Notes: generated from the sequence alone by a model not told the origin. A stretch of DNA of 64,000 nucleotides from Gonocerus acuteangulatus (GCA_946811695.1 OX328125.1:96298260-96362259); one strand, 5' to 3'; shown: positions 32,482 to 44,345, counted from the stretch's first letter. Numbers and translations are program-made.

Positions 32482-35168
32482 CTGTTCGCTCTCTAAATAG
32501 AAGACGAATGGTCCGATTTTGATGAAATTTGGTACAAAAATCTGTCGTCCAATTTGAAAGGTCAAGTTCGTTAACCAGCAAAATCCGCCCACTGGAAGAT
32601 GGTGTTTGGGGCGAAATTCGCGCAGAAAAAATCGTAACGCTTACGTTTTTGAGTTCATAAGCTTGTAAGTACTCTTTTTATAGGCTCCTTGGGCTAGGAA
32701 AACGAATGAAACCATTTTCAAGACGATAGCTTTAACCGTTTTCGAGAAAATTGGAAAAATAGTTTTTGAATACCGTTTTTGGTTTGGGTACTTAGAATCA
32801 CGGGATTCAGTTGAAACATTATCTGCATGTTCTACTTTCATTAAAACTAATATGTTGAAAGTTTCGTTACGTTTGGAGTTAAGGAAGGGTTAGAATAAAA
32901 TATTTTATGAACACAGATGAAAAGTTTTGGGAACTTCGTATACTTTCATTAATATCTCGAACACCGTTGGGAAATCGTGGTAAGTGGATAGATACTATTT
33001 GAAAGCTTACTAAATTCTCTACAAAAATGATTATAAAACTATTTTTGATTAGGTTATGTCAATCGGAGAAATAAATGCTTAAAACTTCAAATACGTCTGT
33101 TTTGTTCTTATGAACGGGTTTTTGTCGTTCTTTTTGTAATTTTTGTCTCTTTCCCTTGGTTTTTTATTGCTTTTTATTTTTTTAATTTCTGATGTTGTAT
33201 TTGTAAGGAAAATGTATGTGTGTGTAAAACAGGATAGGTAAAATGAGACCAATTTTCTGTTGTCAGAAATAATGAAAAGTTTTGGTAACTTTGTATACTT
33301 TCCTTAATATTTCGAAAACGGTTGAAAATCTTGCGAAGCGAAAGGTTACCATTCGAAAGCTTACTAAATGGTCTACAAGAAAGGTTCTAATGAAAGTTTT
33401 GAATAAGCGAAGTAATGTCAGCTTTGGATTTGTCGATTTCCTTCAAATGTCTTGAAACTGTCGAGGCTCCTACTCTGAGTTCTTTGGCATATTCCCTAGT
33501 GTTTTTAATTGCTTATAGTAGTCAAATGTATTTGTCAATAAAACAGGATACGTATAATTAGAATCAATATTTTGTTTGTTAGAATTCGAAGATGCCGTAT
33601 GAATATCTAGATTACAGTACTGGTGTTGATTTCGTTCTTTAGAATTATTCTTGGTATTCCCTATTTTCATCTGTTACCCATAGTTTTTTATTGTTAGTAG
33701 GTTTTTCTTATTGATTATAGAATATAAATCTATAAAACAGGATACGTAAAATTAGTGACAATATTTCGGAGATTTCTGAGCGAAATACTTTTAAGATTTT
33801 CTACCACCACGAACGGCTTTTTTCCTCTATTTTTATCCACTAGATAGGCTTTATTTTGCATATTATTCTATATAAGTTTTATTCAGCAGGGGATTCTGAT
33901 GAAATGTCGTGTTTTTGCTGTGGATTTTAAATACGATGTATCTAAGATTGGATAACATTAGCGAGTCTACATAGTTAAGAACCGACGACGGAGGATTACT
34001 TCTTGCTATGATTTAGTCTACATATGTATATTAAGTCCTAAATCCAAAAAATAAACTTCACAACGGTTAGATACTATGAGCGTATATGGCGGTTCAATGC
34101 CCGTGGAACACAATGGGGCCGCAGGAAATTTACCTGCTAAGAGTTAATCCTCAAGAGCTGTAAATATACCCCAGGTATCTGCCGACACAAATACAAAGCC
34201 TAGGCGGAGAGCACCCCAAAAACACAGATCCAAAAATAGGTTATATGCTAAATATTCATAAAGACTACTTAGTTGTAAACCGATTCATCAATTAGCAATC
34301 AATAATTTTCAACAAAGGTTATATACTAAATATTGATAAAAAGTATTTAATTAGAAAAAAATCAATATTCCACAAGACTTGTTTTTGGTCCATTTGTGTC
34401 TACTCCGTAGACTTAATTAGGTATATTATTCTATTGTAGTTGGGCAACTAAACTTTGTTTTATTTTGTTAAATAAAGTTTTTTTTTTGACTTGTTATTCG
34501 TCAAGACTTTTATTTGTCCTTGTGTATTTACTAGATACGTTTTATTCGGCATATTATTCTATATAGGCTATATTAGGCAGGGTATTCTACTCAATCTTGT
34601 GTACTTCTTCTTGATCCTTCTGTACATGGGCGTATATAAAAACAATTTCGGGGGGGGGGCTGAAACCATTTCCAGGGTATGGAATACTAAATATTTAGAG
34701 CTTGGAATAGTTTTAGGCAACTAAAACGCTATTGCACGTAAAATAAAATATGTTTTATGAACTAAGTGATCTTATTTAATTTATTTTTAAGGGTTTTACG
34801 AGAAGTTTTTATCATCAATTCAAAATTTCGGGAGGGGCTGCAGCCCCCTCACCCCCCCCCCTCATATACGCCCATGCTTCTGTATCCTCTAGAAAGGCTT
34901 TATTAGCCATATTTTGTATTGATTTATAGAGCTTTGCTTTAGAATGAGAGCCAGATTCTGTAATTTCCGCTTCTGTGTAAAAGTTAGCTACTGTCGGAGT
35001 CCCTGACGCCTTAATATCACTTTTATTCGAGATGTTCGAGAGGATTTTGACAATTTTCACGAGATATATAACAAAAATAAGTTTATTTCTTTTCTAAGCT
35101 TATCAAATGGCACTAGGGACATGAACGGAACCGCGCTAAGATGCTGCAGTTCCTGCGAGTCGGACTTT
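32247..35168 (+). mobile_element. Family A noncoding repeat, copy 2 (about 2.9 kb)
   Basis: It is collinear with 19461-22467 from the 5' hairpin (AGCGCGGTTCCTCCCT) to the 3' end (CAGTTCCTGCGAGTCGGACT), including the internal (TA)n (32383-32476) and the nested family B element. Differences include a rearranged section near 33100-33400 and small indels. No significant ORF. Confidence 0.85.
34625..34877. mobile_element. Family B small TIR element nested in family A copy 2
   Basis: Same ends (CATGGGCGTATAT..ATATACGCCCATG) and same insertion point as in copy 1, so the nesting predates the spread or duplication of these two family A copies. Confidence 0.75.
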
Positions 35169-35169
35169 A

Positions 35170-35200
<31 letters not shown>

Positions 35201-35204
35201 TTTT

Positions 35205-35317
35205 AGTGCGTTTCACCCCGCCTTTTCCTCGGCCCACTGACACAATCTATATGAGCCACGTAAAAAATTACACGTTTCAGAACTCATAGATCAAGAAACT
35301 CACGTTGTTTTACAATT

Positions 35318-35374
<57 letters not shown>

Positions 35375-35400
35375 TAAATTTAAAACTAAACAAACGCACT
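35205..35400 (+). mobile_element. Family A 5' end fragment
   Basis: TTTTTAGTGCGTTTCACCCC, CACGTTTCAGAACTCATAGA and ACAATTTGTGTATATG followed by (TA)n reproduce the order of the family A 5' end. It lies directly downstream of copy 2, separated by a TA tract. Confidence 0.6.
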
Positions 35401-35519
35401 AATTTTCGGTTTGGGTACTGAGAAACAATGGCTTCAGTCCATACAAGGACTAATGATTACCGCTGGGATTAGTAAGGAAAATAGGGTTTGGTTTTGGTAC
35501 CTTAAAATATCCAAAAATG

Positions 35520-35590
35520 TTTATAATAGAATGCGTTTTATTTATGCCGATGTTTCGGCTTGAAATTTATGCCTTTTTTGAGCTATAAAA
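35520..35590 (-). ncRNA. Decayed hammerhead-like motif
   Basis: Minus strand AAGGCATAAATTTCAAGCC / GAAA / CA / TC / GGC closely resembles the left-arm motif at 18845-18883, but the CTGATGA core has become CTCAAAA. Probably a dead relative. Confidence 0.35.
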
Positions 35591-36099
35591 CAAGGACAGA
35601 GTTTAATACTAATTGAGAACCTTAGAGGTCAAGGAGTCTATGTAGCAAACTCAATTTGTTTAGGAAAATTGAGTCAAAGTTAAACATATGTGGTAATGGC
35701 AAACACTATATTTTTACAGTTCCGATCACACTAGACGAATCTTCAGGTCTTTAGGTGTTTATTATCGATGATACATAATAGGTACATCATCCGGTTTATG
35801 ATTAATATGCAAAATAATTGGAGAATCCGCACATAGACCTGTTAATTTACTTTTGGACTTAATATTACAAAAGTGACAATATTCAAGACAACACAACCTA
35901 GGTCGCAACTAGAGCCCGGAAGTTAGGCATTCATTTTTGGATAAAATAGGCAGGCAAAAAGGCACTTGAAATACTGAAAATAGGCAGTACTATAATTAAA
36001 ATAGGTATTTTTGATATAGTGGAAGCAAAACGGAATCATTAAGGAAAGGGATTATTAATGAAAATATGTATTTTAATAATTAATTCATTTTTTATTACA

Positions 36100-36390
36100 A
36101 TTTATGACATAATTAGCGTAATTACTCTTACTTTCCTTCGTTACAAGCGACAACAATGTGCTTTTTCAAAGTATCAACTGTCAAAGACAGGTTTGTCCGA
36201 ACGAGTTTTTTTATCATGGAAAAGGAACGTTCTACTTCCTGTGTTTGGCGCAAATTTGAAACAAGCTATTTTGGAAGGACCCATGCCTGTTAAAAATATT
36301 TTTCATCACGAACGTTCTTCATTTTTTCAATGCCCACATTAGCACACAGAACACGTTTACACTTTTCACAAACACTGCTTCCTTTTTTTC
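36100..36390 (-). pseudogene. hAT transposase C-terminal (dimerisation) fragment
   Basis: Read on the minus strand, one frame gives TQEVERSFSMIKKLV followed by VDTLKKHIVVACNE. The pattern (Q)VERSFS..K.L....  ..NLKKH is the hATC dimerisation motif of CGGBP1-like hAT transposases. Frame breaks are present. Together with 36575-36800 it represents one hAT gene split by a reverse-transcriptase fragment. Confidence 0.65.
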
Positions 36391-36394
36391 CTGG

Positions 36395-36575
36395 TGAATA
36401 TAATAAAGAGGGATGGACTTAAACTTTCCCCCTGTAAAAGACCAGGGCTTACATTTATTTCTTCGGACAATTCATTGCAGCCTTTGATCTGAACAGTTTC
36501 TGCATCGTACAGGGCTTTTATTAATCTAATTATCTTTCCAGTGATGCCGAATTTATATAGCTTGTGCCAGGTAAA
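36395..36575 (-). pseudogene. Reverse transcriptase fragment nested in a hAT gene
   Basis: The minus-strand frame reads KLYKFGITGKIIRLIKALYD followed by VQIKGCNELSEE and GLLQGESLSPSLL. This is the RT region of the form KL..LGI.GK....I...Y......G..S....V..GVLQGE.LSP.LF. The YXDD box is not present. It separates the two halves of the hAT transposase, indicating nesting. Confidence 0.6.
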
Positions 36576-36800
36576 GGGAGATCTGGTGCCACGTCCTTGA
36601 AACCCGGATATGGGAGGGTGATTTTAGTTAGATTTTCTTGGTAATCGAAACTAACGTATCCACGTGAGGATACAAACTTCTTATCTCTTCAGCAATTCTT
36701 TGCAGACCATGGGCTCAGACCAAGGTGGAGCATTTTGGGAAAGGGGACTTCTGATTCATGTATGGTGCCGCATCTGTGACAAAAAGTAGGACAAAGTACG
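36575..36800 (-). pseudogene. hAT transposase central fragment
   Basis: The minus strand reads VTDAAPYM, FPKMLHLGL, then after one frameshift AHGLQRIAEEIRSLYPHVDT and LV, and later an APDLPLP block. TDAAPYM..(Y/F)PK..H..C.AH.L.R..E.IR..(Y/F)P.VD.L is the central signature of CGGBP1-like hAT proteins found in many insects. Confidence 0.7.
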
Positions 36801-37352
36801 ACATTATCATTTCTCATTCCATCCGGCCAGAGTAGCAATAATGTATTTGTGAACAACTGTGCCACTGTGGAACTATTTCAAACAAATAAACTATTTATAG
36901 GGAACAATATTCCAGATAGAATTTGTTTATCCTTCAATGTACGGAAATTCATTCCGTTCAAATCGCAGAAAAAAATTTCGTAACAATTAAAAAAAGAAAA
37001 AAAAGGCTTTAAATCTTCAAATAGGCAACGGAATCCAAAATAGGCAAAATAAAAATTGTCTCCACACTTCCAAAATGCACGAAAGCATATTTATCTCGAT
37101 ATGATTCTTCAATATATCCAGTCAGATAAAAAAAGGATTTTCCCTAACTTCCGGGCTCTAGTGGCAACTATCAATAAAATCACTGTGATTTCTTTACCCT
37201 CCACAAGATTGAAGAGTTCACAATTTCTCATTCCTCGATTTTTTTCAAAAATTTCACTTATACCCTTGATTTCTGGGGCCCTCAATTTATATACAGATTT
37301 TTTTTTTTTTTAATATAACAATGATGTTAGAATATAATAATTGATTACATAC

Positions 37353-37441
37353 CGGCCGCAAGCTTCGCAGTGTAGTCGGCGTTCTCAAGGATGTAGTCCA
37401 AGCCAATCCTCGACTCCATCACCAGCCAGCACTGCACCTCA
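37353..37441 (-). CDS. Exon of an INF2/formin-3-like formin (FH3/GBD region)
   Basis: The minus strand has an acceptor AG (either ending TTTAG, exon from 37441, or GTGAG, exon from 37437) and a donor GTATGT directly after 37353. The exon encodes VQCWLVMESRIGLDYILENA followed by DYTAKLAA. This matches the diaphanous-inhibitory/FH3 stretch of INF2-type formins, where VQC..VM.SR.G..YI..N..Y...L is conserved. Formins nucleate and elongate actin filaments, and this N-terminal part controls autoinhibition. Codon usage is GC-rich unlike the surroundings. The exon ends in phase 1, compatible with the Ala-Leu-Asp that follows in the family. No neighbouring exon was found in the window, so the flanks would be long introns. 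Confidence 0.65.
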
Positions 37442-38401
37442 CTAAACACCATACAGTAATTAAAAGAAAATTATAAACTACAACAAAATAAATATAATAA
37501 GAATAAATTATAAATTCCTTTCATAAATAGCAAATAAAAATCTCCAAAATTCATTTACATCTTATTAACATTTTAGCATTTTAATCAGAAAGGGACAACG
37601 GGTCATTTTTGAGTATACTCAGAGGTTAGGTTTCTTTTAAATATTTAAAAATTTCAAGATTTTATTCTCAACAGAGCTAAAGTTGAAATATTTGAGTACG
37701 AACGATTTAAACAGAAAAATTAGCTACTGAAACTCAATAAGAATTAAATTTTAAGAGTAACTTCCTCATAACTGTAATGTTGTGATTAAAATTGCCCACT
37801 TTATGCATTTTGATAACGCAATTGATACAATAAGCAGGTAACATTTTTTGTCATATTTTTTTATAATCTGAATATTATTAAATCTTAACAGGTTACCCTA
37901 ACGCTGCCTTATAAGCTTGGAGGATATGCTGGAAAGAACTAAAATTAAAAATGTTAAATGTAAAATTAATGTTAACTTTATTATTTGAGAATATCAGAAA
38001 TGATTTTTAATTTCTCACATACATTTTATTTTGTGTGTGCGTGTTAATACAGAGAAATTGAACCGGGGTCGAAAATTGTTAGGATTTTCACTTTCAGATT
38101 AACGCAAACTGCTCTGGATAGAGCACCTTCAAGAATGTGAGCCGGTGTCATTTTTTTTTTTTTTTTTTATTGAAAAATCAATGGAAAAAATCTATTAAAA
38201 CATAGATGTTAAATACATTTACTTGGAAGAATGTAGGTTTGATGACTAGGATTACTAGAAGCTAATGTCCTACAGCCGAGAAATGTAGAGCAGACTGCAT
38301 CGCTCATTAGAACCCGACAGAATTTTATTGCTGTAATTAGGGCTACCATGAGCTTCTGACAGCTGACATCTTCATCAGACGGGTTCCTAGGTCTACATGT
38401 T

Positions 38402-38404
<3 letters not shown>

Positions 38405-38460
<56 letters not shown>
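38405..38460. repeat. (TA)n tract in a symmetric context
   Basis: TA repeat framed by GTTCTTTA on the left and TAAAGAAC on the right, so the whole is a palindrome. Confidence 0.9.
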
Positions 38461-38463
<3 letters not shown>

Positions 38464-38599
38464 AACTTGATGATATATACTATGGTAGAGAAATTCATAT
38501 TATTTTTATTTTTGTGAAGTAAATCTTTATTTAATTTTGACCACAAGAAGACCGCTCTAAAGACCAAGGAACGGAAGCCGTCTGTCAGTTTTTGTTGAA

Positions 38600-40330
38600 G
38601 AAAGAAAAAACATCTTAAGCTACCCTCAGAAGAAAAACTCTCCTCCTAGATAAGCCACAAGCTATACTGAGACATATTCTTTCAGGAAGGTATTGGGACA
38701 AGAGAGATTCATTTTATGGTTGGTTACAGGAAATTAGGTGAGTATGCTTGCTTAGATTGAAGATAAATTAAGGATATTTTCGGTAATTAATACATAAAGC
38801 ATAATTTTCGTCATTTGCCAAGAGGGGGTTGTTTACCTCATAATGAGGTATGGAAAAAAAAAGAAAATAAATGCCGCTATGGAAAAGTCAAGGGAATCAG
38901 ATGTCTATAGCGTCAGCTATTAGCTTCGCAAATGGAAGGAAGAGCATGTCCCAGTCGGTACGGTCCGGACCAGCGTAGGGCTATTGTAATTGAATTAAGA
39001 ATTAAGATTACATTGTATTCATAGTTCATGAATTAGAATTACACCAAGAATAATAATTCAATTAAAAGCTGAATCTAGGTGCACGGTAGGGTTCCAGGCC
39101 AAGTTTCAGCCTAAGCACACTGTGTGTATATTACACGCCGTGTCAACTGTGTGCCGTTGACTCTACAGTTTTATTATCTTTGGTTATGACTTATTTGTCT
39201 CTATTTAGCCTTTTTTTTCATATTCTCCCAGATGTGAAGAGACACGACATGCAGCCAAAGTATAAAAGTCATCCTTCACCAATGGCCGAGGCACAAAGGC
39301 CAAATGCCATTAAGGTGCACCATGAACCGCAATGAACCTCAGATCCTTCTGCCTCGTGATGGACACTAAAGTCCAGAAAACACATGGTACTAGCAAGAAA
39401 ACTACGCCGTGACATAAAGGTTAAAGGCGATTAAAAAGTTGCTATAAAGGACCGTGTAAGGAATGGATCACTAAAAAAGAAAACTATCTTCTTCTCGAAT
39501 TGGTTATCAAAATAAAGCACAAAACAAATCGTGCGAAATGAAGTTTCTTTTGTTCTTTCCCACAACATGTTCCCCTTAAGCATAGAATAAATAATTTTCG
39601 CAACAGATGTTGTTTCACACAAATTTCCTTACTTGCTAAAAAACATGTTGCCTTTAATTCAAGGTGGCGAAGACTATACTTGATGATATATAATCGAACC
39701 ATATTGACCACAGCCCGAGGGATAAGATGACCTTGACAGGTGTAACACTACACGATATGGTAAGATAATAGAGATAGGAATAGGTCTCAGGGCGTGCCCT
39801 TGGGGGACTCCGTCTAACTTCTAATATTCTATTCATGTAAGCAATGTTAGCGTCTTTCTGTTTTTTCTGTCTTCAGGAAAATCTGCTTATTGGCGCAATC
39901 TGTAAGCATTGACGAGATCTGAAGACGTTTCAGAACGCGTAAGTCACGATAAACGGTCGTTCGATTTCGTGTTTGTATATAGTTTGATCAGTTTACGCCC
40001 TGACTCCTACGAAAATGTGCTTTTGGAAAAATTTTACATGGTTTAGTTTAAGTACAAAACTGGGCTCAGTCTAAAACGAAATGTCCAGTTCATTAACCAT
40101 CAGGATTCTTTATTCAGCAGAATCCTACAATAAATCTTAAGGTGATAAGGTATCGTGTTGTTGAGCATTCAGATACACTTTCTATAGGTGATTTAACTTA
40201 GGAAATCGAATGCAGCCATTTTTATTATGGTAGCTCTAAGCGCTTGCAAGAAAAGTGAAGGAACTTTAGTTGAGGGAACAAAAAACTAAGGATTGAATTA
40301 AATCTAGGCGTACGGTAGTTAGAGTTGCCT
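38600..40330. other. Region without recognised gene
   Basis: No open frame with a domain, SINE head or TIR pair was recognised. Confidence 0.4.
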
Positions 40331-40339
40331 ATGGCTATA

Positions 40340-40678
40340 GTATTGGGCCACGTTTTAGGCCCTTGTCAGGAACCTATAATACCATCTCACTTATTTGTGC
40401 ATTCTCAACTTGGCCAGTTTCCGTTAAATTACGGTCGTTTTAACGTACTTAGATTTCATACAAACCAGATCGTTTTAACTCATCATAGAGCTTATAATAA
40501 CCCTACATAGATTCCCTAAGGGCCTGAATCTTTAAATGCCAGAAATTTTATAATAATGCCGATCGCATAGCGGTCACCATTTAACAAAAACTGGCCAAGT
40601 TGAAAAATACGCAAATAATTGAGAGGGTATTATTACGTTCTTGACAAGGTATTAAGGGCCTAAAACTTGGCCCAATAC
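40340..40678. mobile_element. TIR element with TA duplication (Tc1/mariner-like MITE)
   Basis: GTATTGGGCCACGTTTTAGG with the mirror CCTAAAACTTGGCCCAATAC, flanked by TA on both sides (40338-40339 and 40679-40680). TIR similarity extends about 100 bp inward (TCAACTTGGCCAGTTT). No ORF. A TA target site suggests Tc1/mariner superfamily mobilisation. Confidence 0.65.
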
Positions 40679-41764
40679 TATGATATTATAACTTTTATAG
40701 GAAAACTGTTTTTGGAGAGGCCTGGAGCTTGGCTTCATTTTTTTGTACATTGTTTCCAAAATGAGTGCATAGTTGTGTATCAATTCCACCAAAGTGAAAA
40801 ATATCTTTATTGGCGTTGTCACCAAAAGAGTTATGCCACTGGGAAAGGTTGGGCTGCTGCGTTATCCATGCTAAGAAAAGTGAAAATATTCTTAAACAAG
40901 ATGATACAATGAGTATACTAAATTAGGCTCATGATAACAGGAAATAGCCTCCATTACATACAAACGGTTGAACGTGTCGAAACCCCCTTTCAATTTTCGA
41001 GCATATGTTAGCTCCCAATTCTCGGGGCAATTTGCAAACACAATCAGACATAATTTGACCGAGAGATTGCCTTTCTCTCAGCAGTTTAATCAATCACCTA
41101 CTAAATACGAAGGATGAAGGCGATTCGAGATAGGTGTTGACACGTAGGACTCTGATTGGGATCAGTAATCACAGTGTTTTAGAGCGCTCAATCTCGCAAA
41201 ACCAGGTGCAAAGAGATCAATTTTAGAAGTTCGCCTCCTTGATTTCTGCGAGTTTTGAGTCACTTACGCCCGTACGCTTCTAGAGGCATAAATTCCAAAG
41301 ACTTGATACACGCTTAGAAGGCGGTAATCTGCATAAATCAACATTTGTTCAAGTTATGAACATGTACCTCTCCTTTTCAGAGGAACATTAAACAAGTTTT
41401 ATAAGTTGCAAAATTACCTAACCATTTTCGGTAAGCCAGTAAACGATTTCCGATTCCGAGAAGGAGATACGATTTTCTAGCTACATTCTGTTTTTTACCA
41501 AATTGTTAAATTGGAATCGTTACATGAAAAAACTACATTTTCAGTTGCTTTTCCTCCCCGCTAAATAAATTTGACCCGATAATGCAATCCAGAGAGATTG
41601 ATAAGAAATGTTGACGGTTTCTGCATCGGCGTCTAAAATTGTTCAAATAGACCTAAATGTATTTATTTGTTTTGATAAAACTGAAGGAGAGCGTCCTCGG
41701 CACCGATTTTCTTCAAAGTTTGCACTATAACGTATTTCGATGCACTATACACGAATCCGTTAAA

Positions 41765-42695
41765 AAAAAAATTGCTCTCAACTAGGAAAGAAGTTATTTT
41801 AAAAAAAAGTTCACTGTTATGGAGGTTACAAAAGATCGCTTAAACAACGTACTTGTAAACAAGCGCATGCACAATAATCCTTAATAAAGAAGTGTAATTG
41901 TAACACTTATTTATTCAGAAACATTTTTTTTAAATAATGAAACATTCTTCAAATTTCTTGTTTCGCTCCTAAAAAGTATTATATAACAGAAATCCCTTAA
42001 TAATTAGCTAATGTCTTTAGAATTTGTTCCCTCTAATTCGCTCTAAGCTCTAATTATCGTTATAGTTTTTTGGAAAAGTGTTAAATAAAAATGGAGTTAC
42101 ACGACTTCATAATTCTTATCCACAATCGAGAAGAATTACTCAAATTTTTAATACAAAACAAAATTTTGAGTTAATCTATCAATTGTGGAAAAGTTGAAAT
42201 GTGCGGAAAAGTTAAACGTGCCCATAAATATGAAGAGCGCATAAATGCTTTTTTCGGTGCGATTGCGGATTTATATCCACCGAACATCGCGTCTGATGAT
42301 GTCTAGGAGGATTAGAAGAATGCCTAGGACGACTTTTGGACTTACGTGCTATGCCTTTCCGCTCGCTCAAGAAAATATCAAAACCCTAGTCAATCCAAAC
42401 AATAACAACAACTAATAGAATTCTATTAATTTCTGCGAGTTGGATTGACTAAGGTTTTGATATCTTCTTGAGCGAGCGTAGCGATCGGAAACGCATAGCA
42501 CGTATGCCCAAATGTGACACCTTACGACAGGTGAGCTACTACAGATGAGTCTAAATTTCAATTATACTTCTTCATTAAGGGCTATTGCGCATGCGCATGT
42601 TTACAATTACGCCGTCTTTTATAACCTCCATAACAGTGAACTTTAGTGCTTAAAAACTGCTTTCCCAGTTGAGAGTACCTTTTTTTTTTTTTTAA
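41765..42695. mobile_element. Foldback element with TIRs of about 140 bp and inner palindrome
   Basis: TTGCTCTCAACTAGGAAAG..AAAGTTCACTGTTATGGAGG..GCGCATGC..AAGAAGT at 41765-41900 recurs in reverse complement at 42565-42690. A second, independent inverted repeat lies inside (42340-42400 with 42430-42515: GTGCTATGC, TTTCCG, GCTCGCTCAAGAA, TATCAAAACC, TAGTCAATCCAA) around the 16-bp palindrome TAATAGAATTCTATTA. No ORF. Confidence 0.7.
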
Positions 42696-43029
42696 ACCAA
42701 ATCACTTTTCACATTCGATACTTTGCATTTTTATCGACGATATAATGTTCATGTTCCATGCTTGTAGGGGATGGCTTCAGTATCTCATTTAGTTGTATTT
42801 ATAGTTTTCGTAAATCTAAAGAAAAATAAATTAATAAAAAATAATATAAAATCTTAATAGTTTAAATTTTTGAGAGGTCAACTAGGTGTACAACGTGGTG
42901 GCTGTAATCTGCGAGTAATTGCTTCATGTTTTGTGGCAGAATACAATTTTTCCCAGTTTACCTTCTGTCAGTATGTGTTTAATTGTCTTAAGGTAATGTA
43001 TAAGAAGTAGGAAAATTCACCTGTTATTT

Positions 43030-43110
43030 TAAGTTTAACATTCGCAAGAAAAAAAATCGTCGCGCTTACGTTTTTAAGCGAATAACCTTTCAGGTACACA
43101 ATTAAGAGGT
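43030..43110 (+). mobile_element. Family A fragment
   Basis: TTCGCAAGAAAAAAAATCGT CGCGCTTACGTTTTTAAGC corresponds to the family A block GCGCAAAAAAAAATCGTAAC GCTTACGTTTTTGAG. Confidence 0.5.
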
Positions 43111-43686
43111 ATTCAAAATCAAAAAAGCAAATAAAATACATTTTAGGTGGAAAAGGGTTAACAAAAAAAAATACGTGATACAACAGACGTGAGCAGCTTT
43201 GGTATTTCCAAATACTTTGGTAATTATCGCCCAAATGGTTGCAGAAACACGGAATGTGAAAGGTAATAATCGAAAGTCCAATAAATTCCACCATCTTGGA
43301 CGTAAGAAATGTTGTCACCAATGATTTGAAGGCAAAATATTAACATTTTATACTCTAAGTGTCCTAAATTAAACTAGAAATAATAATTATATGAAAGCAA
43401 AAATGACGCAGTTCTGCCAGAAAGTTTATCAAACATTTTTTTTTTTTTCGATTCAAAATAGTCGTTAATTTATGAAAATCTGTTACATTGCAACAAACCA
43501 ACCCGAGAAGGAGAAATGATTAGGATATTCCATAAGATTTCAAATAGGTATTAATTTTGCAAACGAAATTTGCTTTATTACTTTCTTCTTTATTTTTTTA
43601 TTGTATATAATAATAAAAATATACGAAAACGCTATATTAGGACTCTGTTTATACATAAGTAGATACATGTATTCTTAAAGTTTATA

Positions 43687-44147
43687 TTGGGTTGGCGCAA
43701 AAATAATTCAGGTTTTGAATATTCATTTTGTTTAGGAAAGTGCTTGCGAAATAAACAAAGATAATCTAAAGTATAGTTTATGCATTATAAACAATGGTTA
43801 TTATTGTTGTTGTTTTTCCCTCAAAGATTAGGTTGGTTTGTGTTAAATTAGTAGGAGTAAGGACCTTTGAAATTCACCGTGTCAAAAAAAAAAAATATTT
43901 TCGTCATGGTCGAAGTGTGGCTGAAAACGTGCGTAACATCAATGTTCTTTGGGGTGAAGGAAGCGTAAGTGTAAGTTGAGATGTTCCAAAAATTTCTTTT
44001 TGGAGTTTTTTATCTGGAAGATAAGAAAAGTGGCGGTAGGCCTTCTGTTGTTGATCACGACAATCCGAGGGTTTTGATAGAAGAAAATCCACGAAAAAGT
44101 ACTCGGGACTTTGCGGGAGAAGTTGGTGTTAACAAACAGTTGGTGTT
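43687..44147 (+). pseudogene. Mariner 5' half (terminal repeat plus HTH fragment)
   Basis: TTGGGTTGGCGCAAAAATAATT is a mariner-type terminal sequence. Downstream, in broken frames, are FRHGRSVAEN and SGGRPSVVDHDNPRVLIEEN followed by PRKSTRDFAGEVGVNKQLV. These match the paired helix-turn-helix DNA-binding domain of mariner transposases. At least one frameshift lies near 43975. The catalytic DDD domain is missing because a 5S-derived SINE begins at 44152. Confidence 0.7.
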
Positions 44148-44151
44148 GACA

Positions 44152-44345
44152 GCCAACGGCCATAGTCACGTTGAATGCACCGGTTCCCGTAGATCACCGA
44201 AGTTACGCAACGTCGGGTGTGGTCAGTAACTGAATGGGTGACCGACCACGTGCTGTTGGCATTATAAAAGGGTGGCAACCTGTACATAGCCCGGCGCTAA
44301 TAGCCAAATAGTTGACGCGCCGTTAAAAAGGGGGGAAAAACAAAT
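44152..44345 (+). mobile_element. 5S rRNA-derived SINE
   Basis: 44152-44261 matches insect 5S rRNA from GCCAACGGCCATA through CACCGAAGTTACGCAACGTC to GTGCTGTTGGC, recognisably over the full length but with substitutions in conserved positions. The body continues GGGTGGCAACCTGTACATAG CCCGGCGCTAATAG, then GTTGACGCGCC and an A/G-rich end. GGCGC and GCGCC can close a terminal hairpin. Transcription would use the 5S internal promoter. It interrupts or abuts a mariner fragment. Confidence 0.8.

Noticed and set aside
32324..32581. Minus-strand frames in family A near the TA tract
   Set aside because: They repeat in both family A copies with different frames across the microsatellite and contain no domain.
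38343..38400. Another hammerhead-like motif (minus-strand CTGATGAAGATGTCAGC)
   Set aside because: The core CTGATGA is present but no GAAA follows the hairpin and no UH step is found.
44152..44261. Functional 5S rRNA gene
   Set aside because: Single diverged copy joined to a SINE tail, with substitutions at conserved positions and no T-run terminator immediately after the 5S part.
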